Shown piece after piece: positions 17,881-26,336 of a stretch of 64,000 nucleotides of DNA. The position numbers and the translations under genes are program-made. The stretch is taken from positions 1 through 64,000 of the forward strand of contig DATKCF010000039.1 of NCBI GenBank assembly GCA_035513345.1. Reading direction: 5' to 3'. Numbering within the stretch: position 1 is the stretch's first letter; each line of letters opens with the position of its first letter. The notes under the pieces are model-generated. The model did not search any database. It saw only the letters and a program-made list of their open reading frames with translations, and was not told the DNA's origin. Source of the stretch: DATKCF01 sp035513345 (GTDB taxonomy: Bacteria; Gemmatimonadota; Gemmatimonadetes; Longimicrobiales; RSA9).

Positions 17881-20800
17881 CAGTCCCCCGATGCGGGTTC
17901 GGGCAACGCATCCGCTCCGGACTCGGCCGGCAGGCGGGCAGCGCCGGGTGCTCCCGCGGCGAACCCGAGCCGTCCGGCGCCCCAGACGCGGACATCATCG
18001 AGAATCTCGTAAACGACCGGGATCACGATCAGGGTGAGCGCCGTGGATGCGAGCAGACCCCAGAAGACCGCAATCGCGAGTGGCGCCTGAAGCCCGCCGC
18101 CCGTGCCGAAACCGAGCATCATCGGCAGCACTCCGAGCATCGTGGTCACGGACGTCATGACGATGGGTCTTAATCGCGCGTGGCCGGCGGCTCGAATCGC
18201 GTCGCGCGTGTTCAGGCCCTCGCGTCGCATCTGGTTGATGAAGTCGATCTTGACGACGGCGTCATTGTCGACGATGCCGACGAGTATCACGATCCCGATC
18301 AGGCTGACCGTGTTGAGGCCGGCGCCGTGCAGCCAGAGACCGATGGTCGCGCCAATCAGGGAAAGCGGCACGCTGAGCATGATGGTGAAGGGGTGCACGA
18401 ACGACTCGAACTCGGCGGCCAGGATCATGTAGACGAGGACGATCGCGAGCAGGAAAGCGAAGCCGAGGTCGCGGAACCCCTGCTGCATCTCCTCGTTCTC
18501 GCCGCCGATGTCGAGGCGCAGGCCGGTCGGCGGCTGCATGTCCGCGAGTGCGGCCTGTACGGCGACCACTGCACCGTCGACATCGCCGCCGGCAACATCC
18601 GCCTGGACGGGCACCATGCGGGCCTGGTCGATGCGCCTGATCTCGACTGGCCCGACCGCCTCACGGACGCGGACCAGTTGCGACAGCGGAATACCATTGA
18701 CGTCCAGACCGTCGATCGTCTCGAGCGAGCGTCGGGCCTCTTCCGGATACCGGACCACTATGGGAATCTTCTGATCGAAGGCGACGAACTCGGTTGCTTC
18801 GTAGCCGCGCATGGCGTTTTCGATCACGGCGGTGACCTGGTTGGCCGACAGGCCGAAGGCGGCAGCGCGGTCACGGTCCAGCTCGATCACGAACTCCGGC
18901 TGGCCCAGCTCCGTACCGACCCGGACATTCGTCACCTCCGGTACCGACCGGAGCCGTTCGACGATAAGGTCCGCGAACACGATCGCGGCGTCCATGTCTT
19001 CACCGCGAATGCGGACGGCCAGATCGGACTCGGCCGCACCCAGCAGCTTGCCGACGGCGGTGGCCTGTCCGGTCTCGACGGCGAGGTCGCCCTCGGGGAC
19101 CGAGAGCAGCGGGCCGACTCGATCGACGACCGCACGCGCACCGGCGCCCGGCCGGGTCCGGACTTCCAGGATCGCCGTATTCAGACCGGATTCCTGTTCC
19201 TCGATGCCGGCGATCGCCGTCTGCTTGCCGGCTCGAACGAAGACGGCCTCGACATCGTCGTCGGCGCGGAGGATCGCGTCAAGTTCGCGCGCGGTTTCGA
19301 GCGTGGTCTCGAGCGGCGTCCCTCGCGGCAGGGCGAAGCGCACACGGAACTCGTCCTGGTCGACTTCGGGCAGCACAGATCGGGGCAGGCTGAGCATGAC
19401 CGGAATGATCAGCGCGAGCATTGTGAACGCGATGACGACGACGCGGACCCGATGCTGCAGCGCACCGTCGAGCATGCGCTCGTACCATGCAGCGAAGCGG
19501 CCGAATTCGCGGTCGAACGCGCTGAGCATCGGTGAGAACAACCAGCCGAACGCGTTGCCAACCTTGCGTGCCGGACTGTCGTCGGCGGCGCCACGACTCG
19601 ACAGCACGGGCAGCAGCGACACGGCCACGAGCAGGCTTGCAAGCAGCGAGAAGGCGACCGCGAACGACAGCGCCCGGAACAACTGCCCGGCCACGCCGTG
19701 GACGTAGATGATCGGACCGAAGACCGCGATCGTCGTGAGCGTGGCCGCGGTGATCGCGCGCTGCACTTCCTCGGCGCCGACCGCGGATGCGACCGCCGGC
19801 AGGAGCCCCTTCTCGCGATGGCGGAAAATGTTCTCGAGCACGACGATCGAGTTGTCGACGAGCATGCCGGTGCCGAGCGCGAGGCCGCCGAGGCTCATGA
19901 TGTTGAGCGAAACACCGGCAGCATCGAGCAGCGCGAACGTCGTGACGACCGAAATCGGGATGGCCAGCGCGATGGCGATCGGGAACCGTGCATCGCGAAG
20001 GAACAGGAACAGCACGAGGAACGCGAGAACTCCGCCCAGGATCAGGTTCTGCACGAGATTGGAGATCGAATCGCTAATGAAGCCGGCCTGGCTCATTGCG
20101 ATTTCAAGCGTGACATCGGGATAGTCGTTGGCCAGCTCGCCCATCACGCGCTCGACATCGCGCGCGACCTGCACGGTGTTCGCGCCGGATTCCTTGAAGA
20201 TCAACATGCCGAGCGCCTGGCGCCCGTTGTAGAGCGCGGCCGACTCGCGGTCCCGGAACCCGTCAACAACGGTCGCGACGTCGCCGATCTGAATGCGTCC
20301 GCCGGGCGCACTATCGCTCGGCGCAGTCTGTATGATGATGATGCTCGAGATCTCGGCGACGCTCTGAAGCTCGCCCATTGTACGGAGCGTATACCGGAAC
20401 TGGCCGCGGCGGACGGTACCGCTTGCGCCGGCCGCGTTCGAGTTGGCCAGCGCAGTCGCGATCTGGTCGATCGTGAGGCCGTAGCTGTTCATGCGACGGG
20501 GATCGACATCGACCTGGATCTCGCGCGCCAGGCCGCCGGTCACCGCCGACTGGGCGACGCCGTCAATCTGCTCGAGCCGTCGGCGGAACACGTTGTCCGC
20601 CAGTTCCTCGAGTGACCACAGGTTGTAGTCGGCCGACGCGCTGAGCGACATGATCGGTTCGCTGCGCGGGTCCTGCCGCAGCACGGTCGGCCGTTCGGCC
20701 AGGCCGTCGGGCAGCTGATCCGCAATGCGGTCAACGGCTTCGCGCACGTTGAGCGCGGCGAAGTCCATGTTGGTGCCCCACGCGAAGCGGATGAAGACGA

Positions 20801-21068
20801 GCGAGATGCCTTCGCGCGAGACGCTCTCGACGTGCTCGACGCCGGGCACCCGTATCACGGACGACTCGACGCTCTGCGTCACGAAGCGCTCGACCTCGGC
20901 CGGTCCGACATCAGGATAGCTCGCGTAGACCACGAGCCGCGGATACGAGATGTCGGGCAGCAGGTCGACCGGCAGCCGCAGGAACGACAGCACGCCAAGG
21001 AACACGACACCCACGAACAGCATCATCGTGGCGACTGGACGGCTTATCGAGAGTCGGGGAAGTGACAT
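17880..21068 (-). CDS. RND efflux permease (AcrB/HAE1 type), first of a tandem pair
   Basis: A 1062-residue transporter. N-terminal helix MSLPRLSISRPVATMMLFVG, porter-domain phrases such as SYPRLVVYASYPDVGPAEVE, TM4 GTGMLVDNSIVVLENIFRHR and the C-terminal GVLPMMLGFGTGGGLQAPLA place it in the HAE1 family. It is only distantly similar to the next gene, so the two may form a heteromeric pump as MdtB/MdtC do; that is inference. It lies four bases after the TolC stop codon and overlaps the next gene by one base, so expression is coupled. VDN replaces the usual VDD in TM4. Confidence 0.93.
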   Translation of the reverse strand: MSLPRLSISRPVATMMLFVGVVFLGVLSFLRLPVDLLPDISYPRLVVYASYPDVGPAEVERFVTQSVESSVIRVPGVEHVESVSREGISLVFIRFAWGTNMDFAALNVREAVDRIADQLPDGLAERPTVLRQDPRSEPIMSLSASADYNLWSLEELADNVFRRRLEQIDGVAQSAVTGGLAREIQVDVDPRRMNSYGLTIDQIATALANSNAAGASGTVRRGQFRYTLRTMGELQSVAEISSIIIIQTAPSDSAPGGRIQIGDVATVVDGFRDRESAALYNGRQALGMLIFKESGANTVQVARDVERVMGELANDYPDVTLEIAMSQAGFISDSISNLVQNLILGGVLAFLVLFLFLRDARFPIAIALAIPISVVTTFALLDAAGVSLNIMSLGGLALGTGMLVDNSIVVLENIFRHREKGLLPAVASAVGAEEVQRAITAATLTTIAVFGPIIYVHGVAGQLFRALSFAVAFSLLASLLVAVSLLPVLSSRGAADDSPARKVGNAFGWLFSPMLSAFDREFGRFAAWYERMLDGALQHRVRVVVIAFTMLALIIPVMLSLPRSVLPEVDQDEFRVRFALPRGTPLETTLETARELDAILRADDDVEAVFVRAGKQTAIAGIEEQESGLNTAILEVRTRPGAGARAVVDRVGPLLSVPEGDLAVETGQATAVGKLLGAAESDLAVRIRGEDMDAAIVFADLIVERLRSVPEVTNVRVGTELGQPEFVIELDRDRAAAFGLSANQVTAVIENAMRGYEATEFVAFDQKIPIVVRYPEEARRSLETIDGLDVNGIPLSQLVRVREAVGPVEIRRIDQARMVPVQADVAGGDVDGAVVAVQAALADMQPPTGLRLDIGGENEEMQQGFRDLGFAFLLAIVLVYMILAAEFESFVHPFTIMLSVPLSLIGATIGLWLHGAGLNTVSLIGIVILVGIVDNDAVVKIDFINQMRREGLNTRDAIRAAGHARLRPIVMTSVTTMLGVLPMMLGFGTGGGLQAPLAIAVFWGLLASTALTLIVIPVVYEILDDVRVWGAGRLGFAAGAPGAARLPAESGADALPEPASGD

Positions 21069-21072
21069 CGGC

Positions 21073-22434
21073 TCAGCGATTGATGGGAGCGCCGAGCGCC
21101 CGCTCGATGGCGATGCGGGCGTTCACGAAAGCGAAACGGGACTGGACGACCTGCCGCTGGGCCTGCGCATCCGCGTCAACGATCTGCTGGAAGCGAAGGA
21201 AGTCGAGCGCGCCGAGCCGGAACTGTTCCTCGGCCAGCTCCACCTGGAGCGTAGTCAACTCGGCCAGCCGCTCGGCGTCGAGATACGCCTGGTAGGTCTG
21301 GCCCAGATCGACGAGGCCGGACCGGACCGTCTGCTCGGTCTGAAGCCTTGCTGCCCGCAAAGCCAGGTCAGCGTCCTCGCTCCCGGCCTGGGCCGTTGCG
21401 ATGTTGCCGGAGTTCTGGAACCCCGTGAACAGCGGAATGCTCGCGCTCAGGTTGAAACTCCAGCCTCGCCGGTCGTTCGGGTTGAAGTCGCCGATCGCAC
21501 CAAACCCCGTTGCCCCGGAGCCACGGCTCCATCCGAAACTAGAGTTAATCGTAGGCCAGCGGCTGCCCCTGGCTACGCCGACCTGCTGGTCCGCCGCCTG
21601 CGCGGCAGCAATGCGCTGGAGCACGGTCGGGCTCACGGTGACGGCGCGCAGGACGAGCGCGTCGGCTTCGATACCCGCCGGACCAAACACGTCCGGCGTC
21701 TCGGCCGCGATCTCGAAAGGAATCGCAGCATCGATGCCGAGCGTCCGAGCCAGAGCCAGTCGCTGCTTCTCGGCTTCGGCCTCCTGGCGCCGGAGGCTCT
21801 GCTGGGCGGTTATCACGCCACGCTCGGACTCGATCAACGAGACCTGATCCACGGCGGCGATCCGGAACAGTTCCTGGTTGCGTTCGTGGCGGTCCCTTGC
21901 CGTCTGAAGCGTGTTGAGTTCGACCTCGACGAGCATCGCGGCCTGACGTGCGTTGTAGAACGCCGTCGTCACCTCGGCGTCCAGCTCGGACGCCTGGAAG
22001 TCGATCAAAGCGTCCGTCTGCCGGACCTGGGCCCTGGCGGCCGCCAGGCGCCGGAAGTTGGCGCCACCATCAAACAGCCTCAGTGACATGCTTATGCCCT
22101 GTGAGGCCTGGCTGCTCCTCACCGTCCGCTCTTCGGCTTCGACAGTCTCGCCGAAATTGCCCTCGCCGATCGTAGTGGTGCTCGCACCGCCCGAGAAGCT
22201 GGCGAGGTTGGCATTCAGGGTAGGCAGGAAGGCTGACCACGCCTGCCGCACGCCCATCGCCGTCGGACCTGCATCGTTGAGCGACTGCAGGTAAGTCGGG
22301 CTGTTCTGTCTGGCTATCTGCCTGGCGTCCTGCAGTGACAGCACGCCGGGCACCTGTACGGGCTGCTGCGCATGCGCCGCCGGCGAGGCGGCGAGCGAGA
22401 ATAACGCAGCCAGAAGAGGAGTTCCTGATCTCAT
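21073..22434 (-). CDS. TolC-family outer-membrane efflux protein
   Basis: A 453-residue exit duct for the tripartite pump. A cleavable signal peptide (MRSGTPLLAALFSLAASPAAHAQ) is followed by LSLQDARQIARQNSPTYLQ, the usual first helix of TolC repeats. Two coiled-coil/beta-barrel repeats are seen, each with a barrel phrase (GISMSLRLFDGGANFRRLAAA and NLSASIPLFTGFQNSGNI). The ATG at 22434 has GGAG eight bases upstream; longer in-frame starts lack a signal peptide. It sits between the adaptor gene (15-bp gap) and the first RND permease (4-bp gap). Confidence 0.93.
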   Translation of the reverse strand: MRSGTPLLAALFSLAASPAAHAQQPVQVPGVLSLQDARQIARQNSPTYLQSLNDAGPTAMGVRQAWSAFLPTLNANLASFSGGASTTTIGEGNFGETVEAEERTVRSSQASQGISMSLRLFDGGANFRRLAAARAQVRQTDALIDFQASELDAEVTTAFYNARQAAMLVEVELNTLQTARDRHERNQELFRIAAVDQVSLIESERGVITAQQSLRRQEAEAEKQRLALARTLGIDAAIPFEIAAETPDVFGPAGIEADALVLRAVTVSPTVLQRIAAAQAADQQVGVARGSRWPTINSSFGWSRGSGATGFGAIGDFNPNDRRGWSFNLSASIPLFTGFQNSGNIATAQAGSEDADLALRAARLQTEQTVRSGLVDLGQTYQAYLDAERLAELTTLQVELAEEQFRLGALDFLRFQQIVDADAQAQRQVVQSRFAFVNARIAIERALGAPINR

Positions 22435-22448
22435 GGCTTCGGCTCCAA

Positions 22449-23642
22449 TCAGCGAGGCCGGCCGCCCTCGACGGCGCGGACGTTCTCGGTGAGCTGCACG
22501 CGCGCCCCGTGCGTGAGCATCATGTGTCCGTTGACGAGCACGATCTCGCCCGGCCGAACCATACCGGTCTCGGCATTCTCGATGATCTGTACGTACTCGG
22601 CGTTGCCGAAGCCGACGGTCACATACCGCCACTCGGCGATGCCGTTCGTGCCCTCGCCATCGAACACGAACAGCATCTTCCGACGGTCGACGTCACGCTC
22701 GAGAATCGCCGAACGCGGAACCAGAATGCTGTTCGGGATGTGGCTGGCGTCGAGGACCACATTCGCGAACATGCCCGGCAAAATCCGGCCATCCGGATTG
22801 GGCACGCTGACGGTGATCCTGGCCATGCGGGTCACGTTGTCGACGAGCGGATTGATCGTCTCGATGCGGCCGGTGAACGGCTGGCCGGGGAACGCGGCAA
22901 ACGTGAGGCGAGCGGAGCCGCCGGCCGTGAGCTGGCCGACATCGCTCTCGAGGACCTGGACCTCGACCTTGATCGGGTTGATCTGGAGGACCTGCATCAG
23001 CTCTTCGCCCGCACTCACGTGCTGGCCCGCCACGACCTTGATGCTGGCCACGCGTCCGCCGAATGGCGAGGTGACGTTGGTACGGGCCAGATCGATTTCG
23101 GCTCGCCTGACGGCGAGTTCGCGCTGATCGAGACCGGCTCTCAGCCGGGAGGCAGCCTCGCGTTCGGCCCGGATCGCCGGATCCGCTATGCGGGCATCGC
23201 CGATCGTCAGCTCGCGGAACTGGTTCTCCGCCTGGGCCAGGGCCGCGCGTGCTTCCTCGAGGTTCAGCGCGACGTCGGTCGAATCGATACGGACGAGTAG
23301 CGCGCCCGCCGCAACCGCCGAGTTCTCCCGGACCGGCATGGCCAGGATCTGGCCCGCGACCTGCGCCCGAAGGACTGTTCCCCGTGTGGCAGCGGCCTGA
23401 CCGTAGGAGCGGACCTCGAGCACGAGGTCTCCGGCGATGACCGGCGAGCCCTCGACGGGGATCGGCAGATCGGTCGAAAAGTTCTCATCGGCCGAGGAGC
23501 CCGGCGCCGGACCGTTGTCCGACGACGCCGTCGTGGTTGCGTTTTCGTCGGAACTGTTGAGCCGGTAATAGATGCCGTAGCCGGCCGCGCCGAGCAGGGC
23601 CACGATGACAAGGAAACCTATCGACTTCCGGGGCAGACTCAT
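22449..23642 (-). CDS. HlyD/AcrA-type periplasmic adaptor (membrane fusion protein)
   Basis: A 397-residue first gene of the efflux operon. An N-terminal membrane anchor (SIGFLVIVALLGAAGYGIYY) is followed by an acidic linker. The barrel-sandwich/lipoyl halves are VLRAQVAGQILAMPVRENSAV and TSPFGGRVASIKVVAGQHVSAGEEL, with a coiled-coil hairpin between (LEEARAALAQAENQ ... EREAASRLRAGLDQRELAVR). Beta-barrel (RLTFAAFPGQPFTGRIETI) and membrane-proximal (ILVPRSAILERD) domains close it. It joins the RND permeases to TolC. The start MSLPRKS at 23642 places the anchor at the N-terminus; an upstream in-frame ATG at 23720 is less likely. Confidence 0.92.
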   Translation of the reverse strand: MSLPRKSIGFLVIVALLGAAGYGIYYRLNSSDENATTTASSDNGPAPGSSADENFSTDLPIPVEGSPVIAGDLVLEVRSYGQAAATRGTVLRAQVAGQILAMPVRENSAVAAGALLVRIDSTDVALNLEEARAALAQAENQFRELTIGDARIADPAIRAEREAASRLRAGLDQRELAVRRAEIDLARTNVTSPFGGRVASIKVVAGQHVSAGEELMQVLQINPIKVEVQVLESDVGQLTAGGSARLTFAAFPGQPFTGRIETINPLVDNVTRMARITVSVPNPDGRILPGMFANVVLDASHIPNSILVPRSAILERDVDRRKMLFVFDGEGTNGIAEWRYVTVGFGNAEYVQIIENAETGMVRPGEIVLVNGHMMLTHGARVQLTENVRAVEGGRPR

Positions 23643-24254
23643 TCGAATATCCGGGCTCGGGTGGTCAGGTCCGGTATGGCCATTCCGGCCGGCGGCATAC
23701 GCAACAGGACGGCTCATCAAGCCATGATGGTGGCAAGCCGCGAGCGGCCGCGGCCGGCCAGGGGCCGTAGCGACGCCCTGGCTCCTGTGGGAGGCAAGCC
23801 GCCTGCGCTCGTATCGGTGAATGTACGACCGATTCGACTATAATGATAATAGACGACCGCGAAGCCAAGGTTTCCATGAGACGGCCGGCCAATCAACCGG
23901 GACACCGCTTCGGTCACGTCCAACGTGTGGACGGGCACCAGAAGACCATACGAACCGGACGGCTCCAGGCTTCAGACAACCTCACTCGAGGCCGGGTTGC
24001 GCGGGCCCCTCGCCGGCAGCTGCGCGCCGGAACCATCTGCACGCGTCCGGAACTGCGCATCGGACAACCTCGCGTTCGGGTAAGCGTCAGCGCCGGCCTT
24101 GCCAGCGCCATGCTGCATCAGCCGCGACTATGATCCCGGCGCGGGCCCGGAGGTTGTCCGGCGAGCGGCCATTGCTGGCGAGCGGCCCGCGGCACGATAC
24201 TCCATGACGACGGCCGGGTTGGTCGGACGCAGGTACACCAGACAGGAGAAGGGC
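23643..24254. promoter_or_regulatory. Gene-free divergent region with an AT-rich promoter-like island
   Basis: No credible gene lies between the adaptor start and the lysine-rich protein start. The only AT-rich spot is around 23838-23852 (actataatgataatag). On the minus strand, TTGGCT-17 bases-CATTAT there could serve the efflux operon, about 190 nt upstream of its start. On the plus strand TATAAT (23839-23844) lacks an obvious -35 box. No TetR- or MarR-type regulator gene is adjacent to the pump. Confidence 0.35.
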
Positions 24255-24686
24255 ATGGCGACCGGAAGCGACGTCAGAGATGCGGCAGTCGAGGTTGTCC
24301 GCAAGGTCACAGGACGGCCGAAGAAGAAGACGGCGGCGCAGAAGGTCCGCGCCGCGGCCGGGCGCGGTGTGGCGGCCGCGAAGAAAGCGGTTGGCGCGAG
24401 GAAGAAGAAGGCGAGCAAGCGTGTGAAGGCGGCGAAGAAGGCAGTGAAGCGGACGCAGAAGGATGCGGGCAAGCGAGTGGCCGCGGCAAAGAAGGCAGTG
24501 AAACGGACGCAGAAGGATGCCGGCAAGCGTGTGAAGGCGGCGAAGAAGGCGGTGAAGCGGACACAGAAAGACGCGGGCAAGCGAGTGGCCGCGGCGAAGA
24601 AGGCGGTCACGCGAACCGCGAAGAAGCCGGGCGGCAAACGGGACGGTGCGGTGCGCAAGGCGGTTCGCAAGGTGACCGGGAAGTAG
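24255..24686 (+). CDS. Lysine/alanine-rich histone-H1-like repeat protein
   Basis: A 143-residue, very basic protein, probably a nucleoid-associated DNA binder like the bacterial H1/Hc1 proteins and KAAKK-repeat histone-like tails. Residues 55-126 are four tandem 18-residue repeats of the type KRVxAAKKAVKRTQKDAG; the fourth residue alternates Lys, Ala, Lys, Ala. The sequence is bracketed by similar ends, VVRKVTGRPKKK at the start and KAVRKVTGK at the end. The ATG at 24255 has GGAG nearby. The reverse strand of the repeats also forms an open frame (Phe/Ala-rich) that is a by-product of codon use. It ends in a hairpin terminator and stands as its own transcription unit. Confidence 0.8.
   Translation: MATGSDVRDAAVEVVRKVTGRPKKKTAAQKVRAAAGRGVAAAKKAVGARKKKASKRVKAAKKAVKRTQKDAGKRVAAAKKAVKRTQKDAGKRVKAAKKAVKRTQKDAGKRVAAAKKAVTRTAKKPGGKRDGAVRKAVRKVTGK
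24417..24632 (+). repeat. Four tandem 54-bp direct repeats inside the histone-like gene
   Basis: These bases encode the four 18-residue units at residues 55-126. Units 1 and 3, and units 2 and 4, are more alike than neighbours, so a 108-bp higher-order unit is visible. The last unit has diverged (AVTRTAKKPG). Such arrays expand and contract by slippage, so the copy number probably varies between strains. Confidence 0.85.
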
Positions 24687-24700
24687 CCTCGCGGAGGCGC

Positions 24701-24739
24701 CACGAAACGCAGCGGCCCGACGATCCGCGGCGTTTCGTG
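24701..24739 (+). terminator. Hairpin terminator after the histone-like gene
   Basis: CACGAAACGC (24701-24710) pairs perfectly with GCGTTTCGTG (24730-24739); inner bases AGCGG/CCGCG may extend it. It is 15 bases after the stop codon. The downstream sequence TTACTAT is only weakly T-rich, so efficiency is uncertain. Confidence 0.6.
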
Positions 24740-24792
24740 TTACTATCGCGGGCGCGGCCCGTGGGTTCCGCCAGGGCGCAGACAGGAGCCTG

Positions 24793-25650
24793 ATGACGGA
24801 CATCCAGAAAAGCACGGCCGACCAGCCGGTCGAACCGCCGGTTGGCAGGACGGTGGCGGAGCGTTTCGAACGGCGCGTCGAGATGAACGTGCCGGGTCGA
24901 GGCAATCCGCGTCTGACCGAGTTCATCGAGCGTGTGAACGCTGACGACGATCTGTACGGCCTGTGGCTGGCGTCGAACGTGACGGCGATCGAGCGGCTCG
25001 GAATGACCGACCACGGTCCTGTGCACGTGAAGATCGTCATGAACATCGCGGCGAAGCTGTACCGCATGCTCGAGTCCGGCGGTGTCGAGCCGGGCGTGGT
25101 CCACAACTGGGGGCTGGACATCCTGGATGGCGAGCTGGTTGTGGTGGCGGCGGCTCTGTTGCACGACATCGGCATGTCGATACACCGCTCGGATCACGAG
25201 TCCTATTCGCTGTTTCTCGCGCACGACAAGCTGAAGGAGCTGCTCGCCGGCATTTACGAAGCGCGCACGGCGACGGTGATGCGGTCGGAGATCCTGCACG
25301 CGATCATTGCGCACCGTTCGGGCGGCAAGCCTCTGACAATGGAGGCGGGTGTGGTCCGGGTGGCGGACGCGCTGGACATGGCGAAAGGCCGGTCGCGGGT
25401 TCCGTTCTCGGCGGGCTCATCGAGCATCCACTCGATCTCGGCCGCGGCCATCGAAGCGGTTCACCTCGAGCGAGGTGAAATCAAGCCGGTGAAGCTGCGG
25501 ATCGAGATGTCGAACAGCGTCGGCGTGTTCCAGCTGGATCAGCTGTTCCGCGAGAAGCTGTCGGGCAGTGGACTGGAAGCGCACATCGAACTGGAGGCGA
25601 ACATCGAGGGCAACGAGGAGAAGTCGCTCGTGCGCGAGTTCCGGATCTGA
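24793..25650 (+). CDS. HD-domain metal-dependent phosphohydrolase
   Basis: A 285-residue protein with an HD superfamily core. A candidate first His is in MTDHGPVHVKIVMNIAAKL, the His-Asp doublet is in VVAAALLHDIGMSIHRSDHES, another His lies in AIIAHRSGG, and the distal Asp is in VRVADALDMAKGRS. Its C-terminal third (about 215-285) is a separate domain of unknown role rich in Glu. The substrate (nucleotide, ppGpp-like or other phosphoester) cannot be told. ATG at 24793 has GGAG five bases upstream. Its stop TGA overlaps the ATG of the next flavoprotein gene (TGATG), so the two are cotranslated. Confidence 0.8.
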   Translation: MTDIQKSTADQPVEPPVGRTVAERFERRVEMNVPGRGNPRLTEFIERVNADDDLYGLWLASNVTAIERLGMTDHGPVHVKIVMNIAAKLYRMLESGGVEPGVVHNWGLDILDGELVVVAAALLHDIGMSIHRSDHESYSLFLAHDKLKELLAGIYEARTATVMRSEILHAIIAHRSGGKPLTMEAGVVRVADALDMAKGRSRVPFSAGSSSIHSISAAAIEAVHLERGEIKPVKLRIEMSNSVGVFQLDQLFREKLSGSGLEAHIELEANIEGNEEKSLVREFRI

Positions 25651-26336
25651 TGCGCGCGCCCGATGCGCGGTTCGTCCCGCTCGAAGGCTACTCTCGCCTG
25701 CCGGAAGAGGAAATGCGACGGCGCGCGCTGGCGTTCCACGCTCATCTCGGGCGCCGTCGTACGGTCCGCGAGTTTGCGCCGGATCCCGTGCCGCGCGATG
25801 TGATCGAGTCGTGCCTGCTGGCCGCTGGCACCGCGCCGAACGGGGCGAACCGGCAGCCGTGGCACTTCGTCGTCGTGACGGACCCGGCCGTGAAAGCGAA
25901 GGTCCGCGAAGCGGCCGAGCACGAGGAGCGTGATTTCTACGAGAACCGCGCGCCGCCCGAATGGCTGGAAGCGCTCGCGCCGCTCGGGACCGGACCGGAC
26001 AAGCCGTTCCTGGAAAGTGCGCCCGTGCTGATCGCGGTTTTCGCGCAGAGCTACGAGGTACTGCCCGATGGTCGGAAACTGAAGAACTACTACGTGACGG
26101 AGTCGGTCGGCATAGCGACGGGCATGCTGGTCACGGGCCTGCACGATGCCGGGCTGGCATCATTGACGCACACGCCAAGTCCGATGGGGTTCCTGAACGG
26201 ACTGCTCGGGCGTCCGTCGAACGAACGGCCGTTCCTTCTGCTGGTGGTGGGCTATCCTGCGGTGGATGCGACGGTACCGGACATCGCCAAGAAACCGATC
26301 GCCGAAATCGCGACATTCATGGACGAGCCTCAGTAA
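25650..26336 (+). CDS. Nitroreductase-family flavoprotein resembling iodotyrosine deiodinase
   Basis: A 228-residue FMN enzyme. It follows the layout of the iodotyrosine deiodinase branch rather than classic nitroreductases: RRRTVREFAPDPVP, the FMN loop AAGTAPNGANRQPWHFVVV, an acidic lid (EHEERDFYENR), DKPFLESAPVLIAVF, YYVTESVGIATGMLVTGL, and VGYPAVDATVPD near the end. The lysine that contacts the substrate zwitterion in the animal enzyme seems kept (GPDK), while the lid tyrosine aligns with Phe, with a Tyr one residue later. Reductive dehalogenation of halotyrosines or related phenols is a plausible but unproven activity. It is coupled to the HD gene and overlaps the convergent MBL gene by seven bases. 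Confidence 0.8.
   Translation: MRAPDARFVPLEGYSRLPEEEMRRRALAFHAHLGRRRTVREFAPDPVPRDVIESCLLAAGTAPNGANRQPWHFVVVTDPAVKAKVREAAEHEERDFYENRAPPEWLEALAPLGTGPDKPFLESAPVLIAVFAQSYEVLPDGRKLKNYYVTESVGIATGMLVTGLHDAGLASLTHTPSPMGFLNGLLGRPSNERPFLLLVVGYPAVDATVPDIAKKPIAEIATFMDEPQ

Noticed and set aside
24128..24703. Phe/Ala-rich repetitive minus-strand frame that looks like a membrane protein
   Set aside because: It is the exact complement of the AAG-rich lysine repeats; the plus frame has a good ribosome site and terminator.
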